64,000 nucleotides of DNA from Oceanobacillus piezotolerans (GTDB lineage Bacteria > Bacillota > Bacilli > Bacillales > Amphibacillaceae), in NCBI RefSeq assembly GCF_003665065.1, contig NZ_RCHR01000003.1:310001-374000 (forward strand), read 5' to 3'. Position numbers and translations under genes: made by a program. Below the pieces are notes generated by a model. The model ran no database searches and was not told the DNA's origin. It saw only the letters and a program-made list of their open reading frames with translations. Below, one piece after another: positions 53,038 through 62,129 of the stretch (its first letter is position 1; each line of letters begins with the position of its first letter).

Positions 53038-54018
53038 TTGAAGGCATTTGTGTTAGAGAATGGTAAGCAGTATGTAAAAGAGATGGAAGATCCAGTCGCA
53101 GGGAAAAATGAAGTAGTTGTACGTTTGAAAGCTGCTGGGTTAAATCGTCGTGACCTATACATACCAAATCGAGTAGGGGATAAGAAGGAAGCATTAATCT
53201 TAGGATCGGATGGAGCCGGTATAATAGATTCGATTGGTGAAGGAGTAACTAATGTTGCTATTGGTGATGAAGTCATCATAAATCCCTCACTTAGATGGTT
53301 TGAAAATACAGATGCACCATCAAAAGAGTTTGATTTATTAGGCATGCCTGACCATGGTACATTTGCTGAGAAGATTGTACTCTCAGAAGAACAAGTAGAG
53401 AAAAAGCCTTCATACTTATCGTGGGAAGAAGCGGGAGTCCTTGCGTTATCAGCGCTAACGGGTTATCGAGCATTATTTACAAAGGGAAGTATTAGAGAAG
53501 GCGAGACGGTATTTATTCCAGGCGCAGGTAGTGGAGTATCTACTTATATGATTCAATTCGCTAAAAATATCGGAGCCAAAGTGATTGTAACATCCAGAAG
53601 TGAAGCAAAACGAGAGAAAGTTAAAGAGCTTGGAGCGGATATCGTCCTTGATACAAATAGTGATTGGAATAAGCAATTAGAAAATGAACAAATTGACCTT
53701 GTTATTGAAAGTGTAGGGAGGGCGACGTTTAATCGCTCGTTATCGGTACTAAAAAAAGGTGGAAAGATTGTTACGTTTGGTGCAACAACCGAGGATACGA
53801 TTGAGCTTAATCTCCGAAACTTTTTCTACGGCCAATATCAGCTGTTAGGTACGACGATGGGAAGCAGGGAAGAACTTCGTGAGATGCTAAAGCATATGGA
53901 ACATTATCAAATGCATCCCGTTTTAGATCGTACATTTCCCATCGAACAAACTCAAGAGGCATTGGATTTCTTAAAAGACAGCAAACAATTCGGTAAAATT
54001 GCAATCTCTATTCCATAA
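53038..54018 (+). CDS. Zinc-independent MDR oxidoreductase, YogA-like
   Basis: This 326-aa medium-chain dehydrogenase/reductase has an N-terminal GroES-like domain (AAGLNRRDLYIPNR, GSDGAGIIDSIGEGV) and a Rossmann domain (VFIPGAGSGVSTYMIQFAKNIGAKVIVTSRSEAK). The structural zinc cysteines of alcohol dehydrogenases are absent, so it is probably a quinone or enal reductase; B. subtilis YogA is similar. The start is TTG after AAAGGATGATAAAGG. A shared terminator separates it from the convergent spoVA2-type operon. Confidence 0.82.
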   Translation: MKAFVLENGKQYVKEMEDPVAGKNEVVVRLKAAGLNRRDLYIPNRVGDKKEALILGSDGAGIIDSIGEGVTNVAIGDEVIINPSLRWFENTDAPSKEFDLLGMPDHGTFAEKIVLSEEQVEKKPSYLSWEEAGVLALSALTGYRALFTKGSIREGETVFIPGAGSGVSTYMIQFAKNIGAKVIVTSRSEAKREKVKELGADIVLDTNSDWNKQLENEQIDLVIESVGRATFNRSLSVLKKGGKIVTFGATTEDTIELNLRNFFYGQYQLLGTTMGSREELREMLKHMEHYQMHPVLDRTFPIEQTQEALDFLKDSKQFGKIAISIP

Positions 54019-54023
54019 ATGAG

Positions 54024-54062
54024 CAAAACCTATTTAACCTTACTAAGTTAAATAGGTTTCTA
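54024..54062. terminator. Bidirectional terminator
   Basis: AAACCTATTTAAC pairs with GTTAAATAGGTTT. The stop codon of the DUF421 gene (54043) lies in its loop. Confidence 0.88.
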
Positions 54063-54900
54063 TTTTATTAATTGCTTGCTGCATTTTTTTACTGTTTTGC
54101 TGATACATTTTCTTAGCAGTTACATTTTCTGTCGACAAAGCATAAAGCTCAAGATCTGCTTGACACTTTTTCATTGTGGCAAGAAGTAAGGGTTTCTCGC
54201 TTGGAGACGGAACAGCGATTTTATCGTCATATAAATCTACATAGAACTGTCCATCTGTGTCTGCCTGTCCCAGGAAGACATTTTCAATACTGACGTTCAG
54301 CTTTGCTAATTCTGCTTCTAACCATGATTTGTTTAAATTAAGATTTGCTAAAGATTCATACAATACATTACCATCCATCACAACGGTTTGTGGTTCTTTT
54401 TGAGGTGCCAAAGTAATTCCCAAGTCTTTAGCTGTAAGTGGTTTGTTTTCCCGCTTTGGCAGTACATTTAAAGAGCCGTCTGGTTCCAATACTGCAAACT
54501 CTACATCAGATGCGAGGAAGATATCTTTATTCCTTAATTTTTCAAGTAAATCATCTGACGAATATCCTTCTTTCTTTAAGTTATCCTCCATGATCTTGCC
54601 ATCCTGAATGAAAACCGTACTTTTTCCTTCTGTAAAGTTGCGAAAGGCTTTACTTTTTAAAGATATTCGTTCAACTGAATAGGGGATAAGGAACCAGATG
54701 AACATCGCAATAATCGCATAAGTAATGTTTAGGTCAGGTTCAATAGTATGGATTGCAACAATTCCACCTAAAACAATTCCAGAAATATACTCGAATACAT
54801 TTATCTGTGAGATGTGTTTAGAGCCTAGTATTTTGGTAAATGTAAACAATATTACCAATAAGGCGACCGATTTGATTATAACAATAATCCAATCTGGCAT
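54043..54900 (-). CDS. DUF421-DUF1657 fusion membrane protein (2Duf-like)
   Basis: This 285-aa protein has three N-terminal transmembrane helices and a DUF421 (YetF-like) domain to about residue 235. Its last 45 residues (CQADLELYALSTENVTAKKMYQ...AINKIETYL) resemble the free-standing DUF1657 proteins of the same operon. This two-domain form is known as 2Duf in the spoVA2mob element, where it raises spore wet-heat resistance by affecting the inner membrane. ATG 54900 follows AAGGAG at seven bases. It is the last gene of the operon. Confidence 0.87.
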   Translation of the reverse strand: MPDWIIVIIKSVALLVILFTFTKILGSKHISQINVFEYISGIVLGGIVAIHTIEPDLNITYAIIAMFIWFLIPYSVERISLKSKAFRNFTEGKSTVFIQDGKIMEDNLKKEGYSSDDLLEKLRNKDIFLASDVEFAVLEPDGSLNVLPKRENKPLTAKDLGITLAPQKEPQTVVMDGNVLYESLANLNLNKSWLEAELAKLNVSIENVFLGQADTDGQFYVDLYDDKIAVPSPSEKPLLLATMKKCQADLELYALSTENVTAKKMYQQNSKKMQQAINKIETYLT

Positions 54901-54917
54901 ATAACCACTCCTTATAA

Positions 54918-55115
54918 TCAATATTGTGGTTCTTGTCTTGAAAGGTAAATGATTTGCTTTTCTAAATCCTGCTTTATTTCTGTAATGATTTGCTGTACTT
55001 CGCTAAATGCCTGTTGTGCTTCTGCTTCTTGTACCTTATTAGCTAATAAATCTAAGTTTGCTTCAATATTTTTCACGGAAGCAAAGGTGCCTTTTACTTG
55101 TGAACCTACTGTCAT
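54918..55115 (-). CDS. DUF1657 protein, second copy
   Basis: This 65-aa helical protein (MTVGSQVKGTFASVKNIEANLDLLA...) belongs to DUF1657. It sits between spoVAEb and the 2Duf-like gene, as in spoVA2mob operons. AGAAGGAG precedes the ATG. Its function is unknown. A second member starts the operon at 57733. Confidence 0.88.
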   Translation of the reverse strand: MTVGSQVKGTFASVKNIEANLDLLANKVQEAEAQQAFSEVQQIITEIKQDLEKQIIYLSRQEPQY

Positions 55116-55132
55116 ATAGATTTCTCCTTCTA

Positions 55133-55483
55133 TTATCCTTTTGGTTTAAAAAGAATTGCCCCTATAACACCAAATACAATTGCAGCAGAGATACCCGCAC
55201 TTGTTACTTCAAACATACCGGTTACTACACCGATAATGCCATGCTTCTCTGCTTCTAGCATGGCACCGTGTACGAGTGAATTTCCAAAACTCGTTATCGG
55301 CACGGTTGCTCCAGCTCCAGCAAAGTCAATAAGAGGCTCGTATAATCCCAAACCATCCAATAGTGAACCTAAAACCACTAAAGATGTTAATGTATGGGCG
55401 GGGGAGAGCTTAAAGACATCAAACATAATTTGTCCAATTACACAAATAAGTCCACCGATGACAAAAGCCCAGAAAAATATCAT
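55133..55483 (-). CDS. spoVAEb: Stage V sporulation protein AEb
   Basis: This 116-aa membrane protein has three to four helices and the SpoVAE pattern [33 protein letters not shown]. It is part of the channel that moves dipicolinic acid in sporulation and germination. Its start overlaps the end of spoVAD by four bases. Confidence 0.93.
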   Translation of the reverse strand: MIFFWAFVIGGLICVIGQIMFDVFKLSPAHTLTSLVVLGSLLDGLGLYEPLIDFAGAGATVPITSFGNSLVHGAMLEAEKHGIIGVVTGMFEVTSAGISAAIVFGVIGAILFKPKG

Positions 55484-56496
55484 ATCATATCACTTCCTGA
55501 CTCTATAGAAACTGCGTGGGCAATGGTAGGAATCGTATCTCCTTGATTTACACTTAATGGGGACTGTAAAGATCCCGTTGCCACCACTAGGATCCGTTTC
55601 AATTTACCTTCTTTCATCTGTTTAAGAAAGTGTCCGTACGTGACAATTGCAGAGCATGCTGGACCACTTGCGCCAGCTAAGACCGGTTGACCTTCTCGGT
55701 AAATCGTCAATCCACAATCAACATATTTTTCTTCAGGTATGTCAATTCCTTGTTTATGGAGCAAATCTAAAGAAACTTCTCTACCAATGTGTGCAAGATC
55801 ACCTGTAATGATCAAATCGTAATAAGAATGATCAATTTGTCTTTCTTTAAAATGCGTTACAATCGTATCTACAGCGGCAGGAGCCATTGCTCCTCCCATA
55901 TTAAAAGGGTCGTTCATCCCCATGTCCATAATTTTGCCAAGGGTTGCTGATGTAATAATTGGCCCATTACCCTCACTTGCAACAATGGCACAACTTGCGC
56001 CAGTAACTGTCCACTGTGCGGTAGGTGGTTTTTGCCCCCCATATTCAGTAGGGTAACGAAACTGCTTCTCTGTTGCCGCATTATGACTAGAAGTACCACT
56101 AAGTATATAATTTGCTCCTTTAGCGTTAATGATGGAGGCAGACAAAGCAAGACTCTCCATCGAAGTTGCACATGCACTAAATAACCCTAAATAAGGAATT
56201 CCGATTGTTTTTGCAGCAAACGTAGTTGGAGTAATTTGGTTAATTAAATCTCCGCTTATAAAAAATTGGATTTGTTCCTTTTCTATCGGACTTTTCTTAA
56301 TGGCTGCTTGACATGCTTCTTCCATCATAAGCTGTTGAGCTTTTTCAAAAGAATCTTGATTTAGCCAAATATCTTCATGAAGAATATCAAAGGCATCAGA
56401 AATATTCCCTTTCGCTTCAAATGGACCACCGACAGTACCAGTTGATATAATAGTTGGCTTATTCTTAAAAAGCCAAGTTTGGTGACCTTGTAACAT
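55480..56496 (-). CDS. spoVAD: Stage V sporulation protein AD
   Basis: This 338-aa thiolase-fold protein binds dipicolinic acid in the SpoVA complex at the spore inner membrane. Visible stretches are [32 protein letters not shown] and [20 protein letters not shown] 56496 follows GGGGAGG and overlaps the spoVAC stop as TAATG. It is membrane-peripheral and has no transmembrane helices. Confidence 0.95.
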   Translation of the reverse strand: MLQGHQTWLFKNKPTIISTGTVGGPFEAKGNISDAFDILHEDIWLNQDSFEKAQQLMMEEACQAAIKKSPIEKEQIQFFISGDLINQITPTTFAAKTIGIPYLGLFSACATSMESLALSASIINAKGANYILSGTSSHNAATEKQFRYPTEYGGQKPPTAQWTVTGASCAIVASEGNGPIITSATLGKIMDMGMNDPFNMGGAMAPAAVDTIVTHFKERQIDHSYYDLIITGDLAHIGREVSLDLLHKQGIDIPEEKYVDCGLTIYREGQPVLAGASGPACSAIVTYGHFLKQMKEGKLKRILVVATGSLQSPLSVNQGDTIPTIAHAVSIESGSDMI

Positions 56497-56975
56497 TAGA
56501 AACCTCCCCATTTCAATAAGATGGTTTTAATTAAGGCAACAATAAAAGCGGAGAAAACTCCGTATACGATGACAGGACCTGCGAGCTTTAGCATATTCCC
56601 ACCAACGCCTAAAATAAACCCTTCTGTACGGTGTTCAATAGCTGCAGATATTACGGCATTTCCGAATCCTGTTACAGGCACTGCAGAACCAGCTCCGGCA
56701 AACTGTCCAAGTCTGTCATATATACCAAACCCTGTTAAGAGCATGGTAAGGAAAATTAACGTAGCTGTCGTTGGATTACCAGCTGTCTGCTCTGTGAAAT
56801 TGAAATAGTAAATATAAAAAGTAGAAATACATTGTCCAATTAAACAGATGGTTCCTCCAATGAGGAAAGCCTTTAAGCAATTTTTAAATATTGGTCTTTT
56901 TACTTCTCGCTTAGATTGAAACGCCTGATATTCTTGAGCTTGGGGTGGTAAATTTTTCTTTTTATTATTAGCCAC
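56496..56975 (-). CDS. spoVAC: Stage V sporulation protein AC
   Basis: This 159-aa protein has a basic N-terminus and four membrane helices with SpoVAC signatures (FLIGGTICLIGQ, LTGFGIYDRLGQFAGAGSAVPVTGFGN). In B. subtilis SpoVAC acts as a mechanosensitive channel for DPA. It is translationally coupled to spoVAD. Confidence 0.95.
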   Translation of the reverse strand: MANNKKKNLPPQAQEYQAFQSKREVKRPIFKNCLKAFLIGGTICLIGQCISTFYIYYFNFTEQTAGNPTTATLIFLTMLLTGFGIYDRLGQFAGAGSAVPVTGFGNAVISAAIEHRTEGFILGVGGNMLKLAGPVIVYGVFSAFIVALIKTILLKWGGF

Positions 56976-57000
56976 TCTGACTCACTCTTTTCTATATTTA

Positions 57001-57468
57001 TTAGGTTTGTTCTTTTGATAATTTAGATATACGGTCTATTTCCTTTTCTAATTCCTTGCTCTTCAAATCATTTGATTGTAACTTCTCTTCTATTTTTTCT
57101 ATTTCGAGATAGATTTTTTTATCGGTAGAAAGCTCAATTTTATAGTCGGGAAAAGATTCCTCGACTTTTTTCGTCAGTTTTTTCTTCATTTTCTCCAGGT
57201 TAAATCGTTTGTGATGTTTTACTTTAACGCCAATAATCATTCTATCTTTGTTGTTTATTGCCTTTACAGCTGTTACATCCTCATTTTTGCTAAGAATATC
57301 CTTAGCTTGGTTCGATGGTTCTTGGCTCGAACCCTGATTTGATGAGATATGTTTTACCTCAATATCTTGAGAAGGGGATTGCTCCCTGGAAAGCTCATTG
57401 CTGCATGCCGCTAATAAGGAAAGGATTAAAATATAAAGAATAAAGTATCTCTTTAACATCATTTTCAC
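57001..57468 (-). CDS. YhcN/YlaJ-type spore lipoprotein
   Basis: This 155-aa lipoprotein has the lipobox LLAAC and a YhcN/YlaJ-like domain (DVTAVKAINNKDRMIIGVKVKHHKRFNLEKMKKKL). It ends in a charged coiled coil. The same gene occupies this position in spoVA2mob operons. It is expected in the spore inner membrane. Its role in heat resistance is not settled. Confidence 0.83.
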   Translation of the reverse strand: MKMMLKRYFILYILILSLLAACSNELSREQSPSQDIEVKHISSNQGSSQEPSNQAKDILSKNEDVTAVKAINNKDRMIIGVKVKHHKRFNLEKMKKKLTKKVEESFPDYKIELSTDKKIYLEIEKIEEKLQSNDLKSKELEKEIDRISKLSKEQT

Positions 57469-57529
57469 TGCTTTCTAAAGATAGTTGGTATGTATGAGGT
57501 TAGATAAAAATCTAACCTCATAGGTTGTA

Positions 57530-57733
57530 CTATTGTTTATATTGAGGTTCTTCTTGCTCAATTTGCTGCATTCTTGGCTCAATCGTGTCCAGAATTGATT
57601 GAGTTTGTTGTGCAGCACTTTGATATAGCTGCTGTGCTTGTTTATTATCCGTTTGCAATGCAAATTGTTCAAAACTTGCTTGAGCACTCTTTAACCCTGC
57701 AATGGTTTGCTTTACTTGTGAGGCAACAGTCAT
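57530..57733 (-). CDS. DUF1657 protein, first copy
   Basis: This 67-aa helical protein (MTVASQVKQTIAGLKSAQAS...) is the first gene of the seven-gene operon. TAGGAGGG precedes the ATG. A forespore (sigma-G) promoter is expected, but I could not identify a convincing match in the upstream 200 bases. Confidence 0.88.
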   Translation of the reverse strand: MTVASQVKQTIAGLKSAQASFEQFALQTDNKQAQQLYQSAAQQTQSILDTIEPRMQQIEQEEPQYKQ

Positions 57734-57997
57734 TTTTTTCCCTCCTAATCAAAATTCAGGTCACTATAAAGTTTTTGTTTTCTTTAGCTAAATATACTTT
57801 CTATAATTTTCCTTATGGATATAAAGGCGTTGTGAGTTAAGTGTTTTATTATTAAAAAAATATTGAAAAATCCGGTAATTTATTAGAAAAGTGTTCAGGG
57901 AGAGATAAAACGAATTAATTCGTCAAAGCATTTAATGATGCTCATATTATGAATAAGGTATAAAAAGCAAAAAAAAAAAAGGGGGATACCCTCTCTT

Positions 57998-58750
57998 TCA
58001 ACGCTTATTTAAATTTTTGCTTTGTACAAATGCAGAAACATCCATACGTGTCGAATTATTGTATTTTTTAATCATCTGCTGCTTCCAGGTATCCTCTCTT
58101 TTATTTGTGGAGCGATTTTTGTAATATGCTTTCATTTCCTCATCAAATGTCTGTAATAAAGGTATTTGTAATTCATCTGCTTTATAGGTATTTTCATGAT
58201 AAACGGCTTCCATTGGTAAACGTGGCTTTAATTCTGGTTGTTGATCTGGATAGCCTACAGCAATCCCGAATAAAGGAATTGCATGGTCTGGGAGGTTTAA
58301 GATGGAACTGAACGCGTTTATATTATTTCTCAAGCTGCCTAAATAACAAATTCCCAGTCCCAATGATTCTGCGGCTATTGCAAGATTCTGTGAAGCAAGA
58401 GCAGCATCTATAATAGTTACGATGAATTGCTCTGTGCTCTCAATCGTTTCTGCCATGCTATTTTTTTCTGATTCAGTTGCCCGAAGTTGTACACGATGCA
58501 AATCACCGCAAAAAATAAACAAATGTCCATTGTCAACTACATGTCTGTGACCTGAAACTTCATATAATGCTTTTTTGATCTTCTCATCAGTTATTCCTAT
58601 AATCGTATAGGCCATAACATGACTTGATGTAGATGCTTGTTGAGCTGATTTTACTAATAGTTGAATTTGTTCGGTGGATAGCTTCTCCTTTTTAAATTTA
58701 CGAATAGATCGATGATTTAGAATGGTCTCTATGGTACTATTTATAGTCAT
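57998..58750 (-). CDS. Nitroreductase-family flavoprotein, NfrA-like
   Basis: This 250-aa FMN oxidoreductase opens with ILNHRSIRKFKKEKLS and has AAESLGLGICYLGSLRNN and FGIAVGYPDQQPELKPRLP. This is the pattern of NADPH nitro/FMN reductases such as B. subtilis NfrA1. ATG 58750 follows GGGGGGA. It lies 22 bases after the lipoprotein gene at 59459 and probably shares its mRNA. Confidence 0.9.
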   Translation of the reverse strand: MTINSTIETILNHRSIRKFKKEKLSTEQIQLLVKSAQQASTSSHVMAYTIIGITDEKIKKALYEVSGHRHVVDNGHLFIFCGDLHRVQLRATESEKNSMAETIESTEQFIVTIIDAALASQNLAIAAESLGLGICYLGSLRNNINAFSSILNLPDHAIPLFGIAVGYPDQQPELKPRLPMEAVYHENTYKADELQIPLLQTFDEEMKAYYKNRSTNKREDTWKQQMIKKYNNSTRMDVSAFVQSKNLNKR

Positions 58751-58772
58751 CTCTAGTCCCCCCTGAAAATGT

Positions 58773-59459
58773 TTATGGTATATGAAATGTATAAGTAATA
58801 ACATCATCTGCTTCATTTATGGTTTTTAATTCAACTTCTTCCATACTGGATGTAGTGATGGAAATCGTTTGTTCGTCTAACCATTCTATACTTTTAAATG
58901 GTCTCGTATAATTTAAGGTGCTTCTTTTTTTATTTTCTTCTGGTATAATTCTTTCAAACGTTTCCATATTGACTAGGGCAATATGATGTTGTTCTTCATT
59001 TTTCGAATAATTTCTGCTAAATTGCAAAATCATTTTTGTCTCGTTTGGAGATAAAATGGTTTGTTTATATTTTGCCAAATCAGTTACAAGAAAGGATGAA
59101 CTTATGGATTCCTCATTAATTAGCATATAAGAGCAAAGGTCACGACTGCAAGCAAATTCGAGCAAATACAAGGACTCATTATTAATGGGAAGGGGAATGA
59201 GATTCATTTCCTCCATTTTATCGTTGGGATTAGGAAACCCATTTAAATACTGCTCCAATATTGGAATATCATCTAAATTTATTTGGACATTCTTATTGAA
59301 AGCGGGAATAACGAGTGTTTTATCTTTTTCTACGAGTTCTGTGGATTCATTCTTAGTGTTTGGTGGATCTTCGCTATCGGCTTTTTGTATTACTGAATCA
59401 TTGCTGGGCGAACAGCCAAAAAGAAAAAGAAGAAGAATTACTATTGTATAATATTTCAA
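58773..59459 (-). CDS. Hypothetical lipoprotein, 228 aa
   Basis: This protein has a lipobox LFGC after a short hydrophobic signal, an acidic spacer, then a beta-rich domain of unknown family (LYLLEFACSRDLCSYMLINEES..., IALVNMETFERIIP). TTG 59459 was chosen because AGGAG lies eight bases upstream; ATG 59489 lies before that site. It precedes the nitroreductase gene on the same strand. Confidence 0.65.
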   Translation of the reverse strand: MKYYTIVILLLFLFGCSPSNDSVIQKADSEDPPNTKNESTELVEKDKTLVIPAFNKNVQINLDDIPILEQYLNGFPNPNDKMEEMNLIPLPINNESLYLLEFACSRDLCSYMLINEESISSSFLVTDLAKYKQTILSPNETKMILQFSRNYSKNEEQHHIALVNMETFERIIPEENKKRSTLNYTRPFKSIEWLDEQTISITTSSMEEVELKTINEADDVITYTFHIP

Positions 59460-59688
59460 TTTTTTCGCTCCTATGCTATTAGAAATCATTGCCTTTATTA
59501 TACATGATATTTTAGAAAATTGACGGGAATCACAAAATTCATCTATTATTAAGACCTATATAGATTCGTGCCAAGCACAACATTTCCTATTTCGAAGTGA
59601 GAACTAGTACTTTTTTGGCGTTATGTGCATTTTAATTTGTTATGTTTTTTGATAGACTTTATGGTAGAAATCTATTGAGGTGATAGGA

Positions 59689-60006
59689 ATGAAAACCTTT
59701 ATGTTAAAGAAGCTGCATATAATGAAAACTGACAATCATGATGGGAAAGATATCGCGTTAATTGATGGGCTTATTATTAATAGAGAAGATAATGATAATT
59801 ATTGGTTAATCGAAGCCTATATTGAGAAAAGTTATAAGGATTTTTTTCAGAAATTAAAGGAAAACGAAGAAGAATTGTTATTAGAAGTAAAAATATCAAA
59901 AGAGAATAATAAACCTGCAATGTTCACAACACACATCATTGAAATAAATGATATTGGTGAAAATATGAATGTCTTGTTTAAAGGTATTATAGTGGAAAAA
60001 AGCTAA
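59689..60006 (+). CDS. YwpF-like protein, 105 aa
   Basis: The product begins MKTFMLKKLHIMKTDNHDGK and continues DIALIDGLIINREDNDNYWLIEAYIEKSY, a pattern I recall for YwpF-family proteins of Bacillus. The family has unknown function. There is no membrane segment. ATG 59689 follows GAGGTGATAGGA. It is isolated, between a divergent lipoprotein gene and the Ktr gene. Confidence 0.62.
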   Translation: MKTFMLKKLHIMKTDNHDGKDIALIDGLIINREDNDNYWLIEAYIEKSYKDFFQKLKENEEELLLEVKISKENNKPAMFTTHIIEINDIGENMNVLFKGIIVEKS

Positions 60007-60185
60007 TGGAATAAAATACATTCCTGCAGTCATTGTTCTATTTTTCTCTCTTTAATAAAGCTGTAGATTTAAAAAAAAAATCATATGAAATTACGAACAT
60101 TAGCCTGTATCCAAAGTCTTTTTGTTTTTTTGTTGATATAATTAATATAATCTACAATTCAGTCACAAAACAATAGGAGCATACT

Positions 60186-61550
60186 ATGAAATACTATCAT
60201 TCTAAAATGAATTGGGTAAATAAATTAAGCCCTGTACAATTATTATTCATTTTTTATATTATTGCGGTAATTGTCTCAACACTGCTGCTTTCTTTGCCTT
60301 TCGCACATCAAGAAGGGGTAGAGATAGCTTTAATTGATATCATGTTTACAGCAGTAAGTGCAGTAAGTGTTACTGGTTTAAGCACTATTTCGATAGTAGA
60401 TACATTTAGTGTTCCTGGAATCATTTTACTTTCCATCATACTTCAAATTGGGGCAGTAGGTGTGATGGCTATAGGGACATTATTATGGCTTTTATTAGGA
60501 AAAAAAATAGGGCTAAAAGAGAGACAAATGATAATGACCGATCAAAATCAAATAAGCTTCCAAGGAATGGTACGTTTAATTAAAGAATTAATTTACGTCC
60601 TGCTCATCATAGAATTAATTGCATTTATTGTCTTGGGAACTTACTTTTTACAATACTTCCCAACTGCAAAAGAAGCTTATTTGCATGGCTTTTTTGGTAC
60701 GATAAGTGCTATTTCTAATGGAGGCTTTGATATTACGGGAACTTCATTGATGCCATTTAGCCATGATTATTTTGTTCAATTCATAAATATACTTCTTATC
60801 ATTTTTGGAGCTATTGGTTTTCCTGTATTAATTGAAGTGAAGCAGCATATTTTTGCTTCAAGTGAAAAAAGAAAGACACTTAGGTTCAGCTTATTTACGA
60901 AGATTACAACCTTAACCTTCCTGATTTTAGTTGTTATAGGGGCAATAGGTATTTATCTATTGGATTTTAATTATTTCTTTGCAAATAAAACGTGGCATGA
61001 GTCCTTTTTCTATTCTTTGTTTCAATCTGTAACTACTAGAAGCGGAGGACTTTCAACACTGGATGTAAGCCAATTAACAGAAGAGAATCATTTATTTATG
61101 TCTTTTTTAATGTTTATCGGAGCTTCACCTAGCAGTGCTGGTGGAGGGATACGGACAACGACATTTGCATTGGTTATTATTTATATCATTACATATGCTC
61201 GAGGAAGAAGAAGTATACGTATATTAAATCGTGAGATTCATGAAGAAGATCTAGCTAAAGCTGTTACGGTGACCTTAATGGCAGGCTTTCTTGTTTTTGG
61301 CAGTTCCTTAATTATATCAAAGTTAGAACCTTATAATTTGATGCAAGTTATCTTTGAAGTTACCTCAGCATTTGGAACGGTAGGGTTATCTTTAGGAATT
61401 ACTAGCGAGTTGAGTGCTCTGAGCAAGGTGATTTTAATGATATTAATGTTTATTGGGAGGGTTGGTATTCTTACTTTCCTGTTTATGTTTAAAACTAAGA
61501 AGAAAAATGGGAATTATCATTATCCAAAAGAGAGGATACTTATTGGTTAA
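60186..61550 (+). CDS. Ktr potassium transporter membrane subunit
   Basis: This 454-aa protein belongs to the TrkH/KtrB/KtrD family of potassium channels. Four pore-loop filters are visible: AVSAVSVTGLST, AISNGGFDITG, TTRSGGLST and AFGTVGLSLG. It needs a cytoplasmic RCK subunit (KtrA or KtrC), which is not adjacent, as for solitary KtrD. TAGGAG precedes the ATG. I see no cyclic-di-AMP riboswitch upstream. Confidence 0.9.
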   Translation: MKYYHSKMNWVNKLSPVQLLFIFYIIAVIVSTLLLSLPFAHQEGVEIALIDIMFTAVSAVSVTGLSTISIVDTFSVPGIILLSIILQIGAVGVMAIGTLLWLLLGKKIGLKERQMIMTDQNQISFQGMVRLIKELIYVLLIIELIAFIVLGTYFLQYFPTAKEAYLHGFFGTISAISNGGFDITGTSLMPFSHDYFVQFINILLIIFGAIGFPVLIEVKQHIFASSEKRKTLRFSLFTKITTLTFLILVVIGAIGIYLLDFNYFFANKTWHESFFYSLFQSVTTRSGGLSTLDVSQLTEENHLFMSFLMFIGASPSSAGGGIRTTTFALVIIYIITYARGRRSIRILNREIHEEDLAKAVTVTLMAGFLVFGSSLIISKLEPYNLMQVIFEVTSAFGTVGLSLGITSELSALSKVILMILMFIGRVGILTFLFMFKTKKKNGNYHYPKERILIG

Positions 61551-61817
61551 GTGATGCTTCGATGGGAAGTGTATTGTTCGGTCAATTATTTTAATGAGTC
61601 CAAGGCTTCTTGTATAGTAAACTTTGCCCCCCCAAAGAAAATAACTGAAGTAATATGAACATACTTTGGGGGGATTACCCAATAAGATATTTACATGATT
61701 TATAGCCAATACTAGGGGCAAATTACCGACGCATTGCTTCAATCTGCCATAAACTTCTTGTGAGATAAAAGATAATAGCTTGTGCTCTAATCATCGCACA
61801 AGCTATTTCTAGTTGAA
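61551..61817. other. Intergenic region with C7/G6 stem
   Basis: GCCCCCCCAAAG (about 61626) can pair with CTTTGGGGGG (about 61665) across a 30-base loop. The region otherwise holds only the terminator of the small YjcZ-type gene. Confidence 0.45.
61776..61807 (-). terminator. Terminator of YjcZ-type gene
   Basis: ATAGCTTGTGC pairs with GCACAAGCTAT; on the minus strand it is followed by a T-rich stretch. Confidence 0.75.
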
Positions 61818-61937
61818 TTAGCAGTAAAATGCTGCGCCAACTATTATTAATAGGATGAAAAGCACAACAATCAGCGCAAAGCCGCTTCCATAACCGTAAC
61901 CGTAACCACCGTAACCATAACCACCACAATAGCTCAT
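61818..61937 (-). CDS. YjcZ-type small spore membrane protein, 39 aa
   Basis: The ATG at 61937 follows GGAGGTGA. The 39-aa product has a Gly/Tyr head ([18 protein letters not shown]) and the transmembrane helix [15 protein letters not shown], identical to that of the two genes at 16648 and 16829. A sigma-K-like promoter lies upstream. It is a single-gene unit with its own terminator. Confidence 0.82.
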   Translation of the reverse strand: MSYCGGYGYGGYGYGYGSGFALIVVLFILLIIVGAAFYC

Positions 61938-61964
61938 GCTCTTTCACCTCCTACATTACATTTA

Positions 61965-61991
61965 CAATATATGTAGGCTAAACAAATGTGT
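61965..61991 (-). promoter_or_regulatory. Sigma-K-like promoter
   Basis: AC, 16 bases, then CATATATTG on the minus strand, 28 bases before the start codon. It has the same spacing and nearly the same -10 as the element at 16958. Confidence 0.4.
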
Positions 61992-62129
61992 CTGGACGTT
62001 TGCACTAGGTCAGAGCGATTTTATTCTCTATAAAAAGGACTTTCACAGTCAAATGGTGTCTAACTGGTGTAGAAATGTTTGTAGTGTAATTTTATATTTT
62101 ATTAAGATCAGTAGTGGATCACTCAAATA

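Noticed and set aside
57734-57900. Sigma-G promoter before the spoVA2-type operon
   Set aside because: Forespore control is expected, but no pair of -35/-10 elements with proper spacing stood out.
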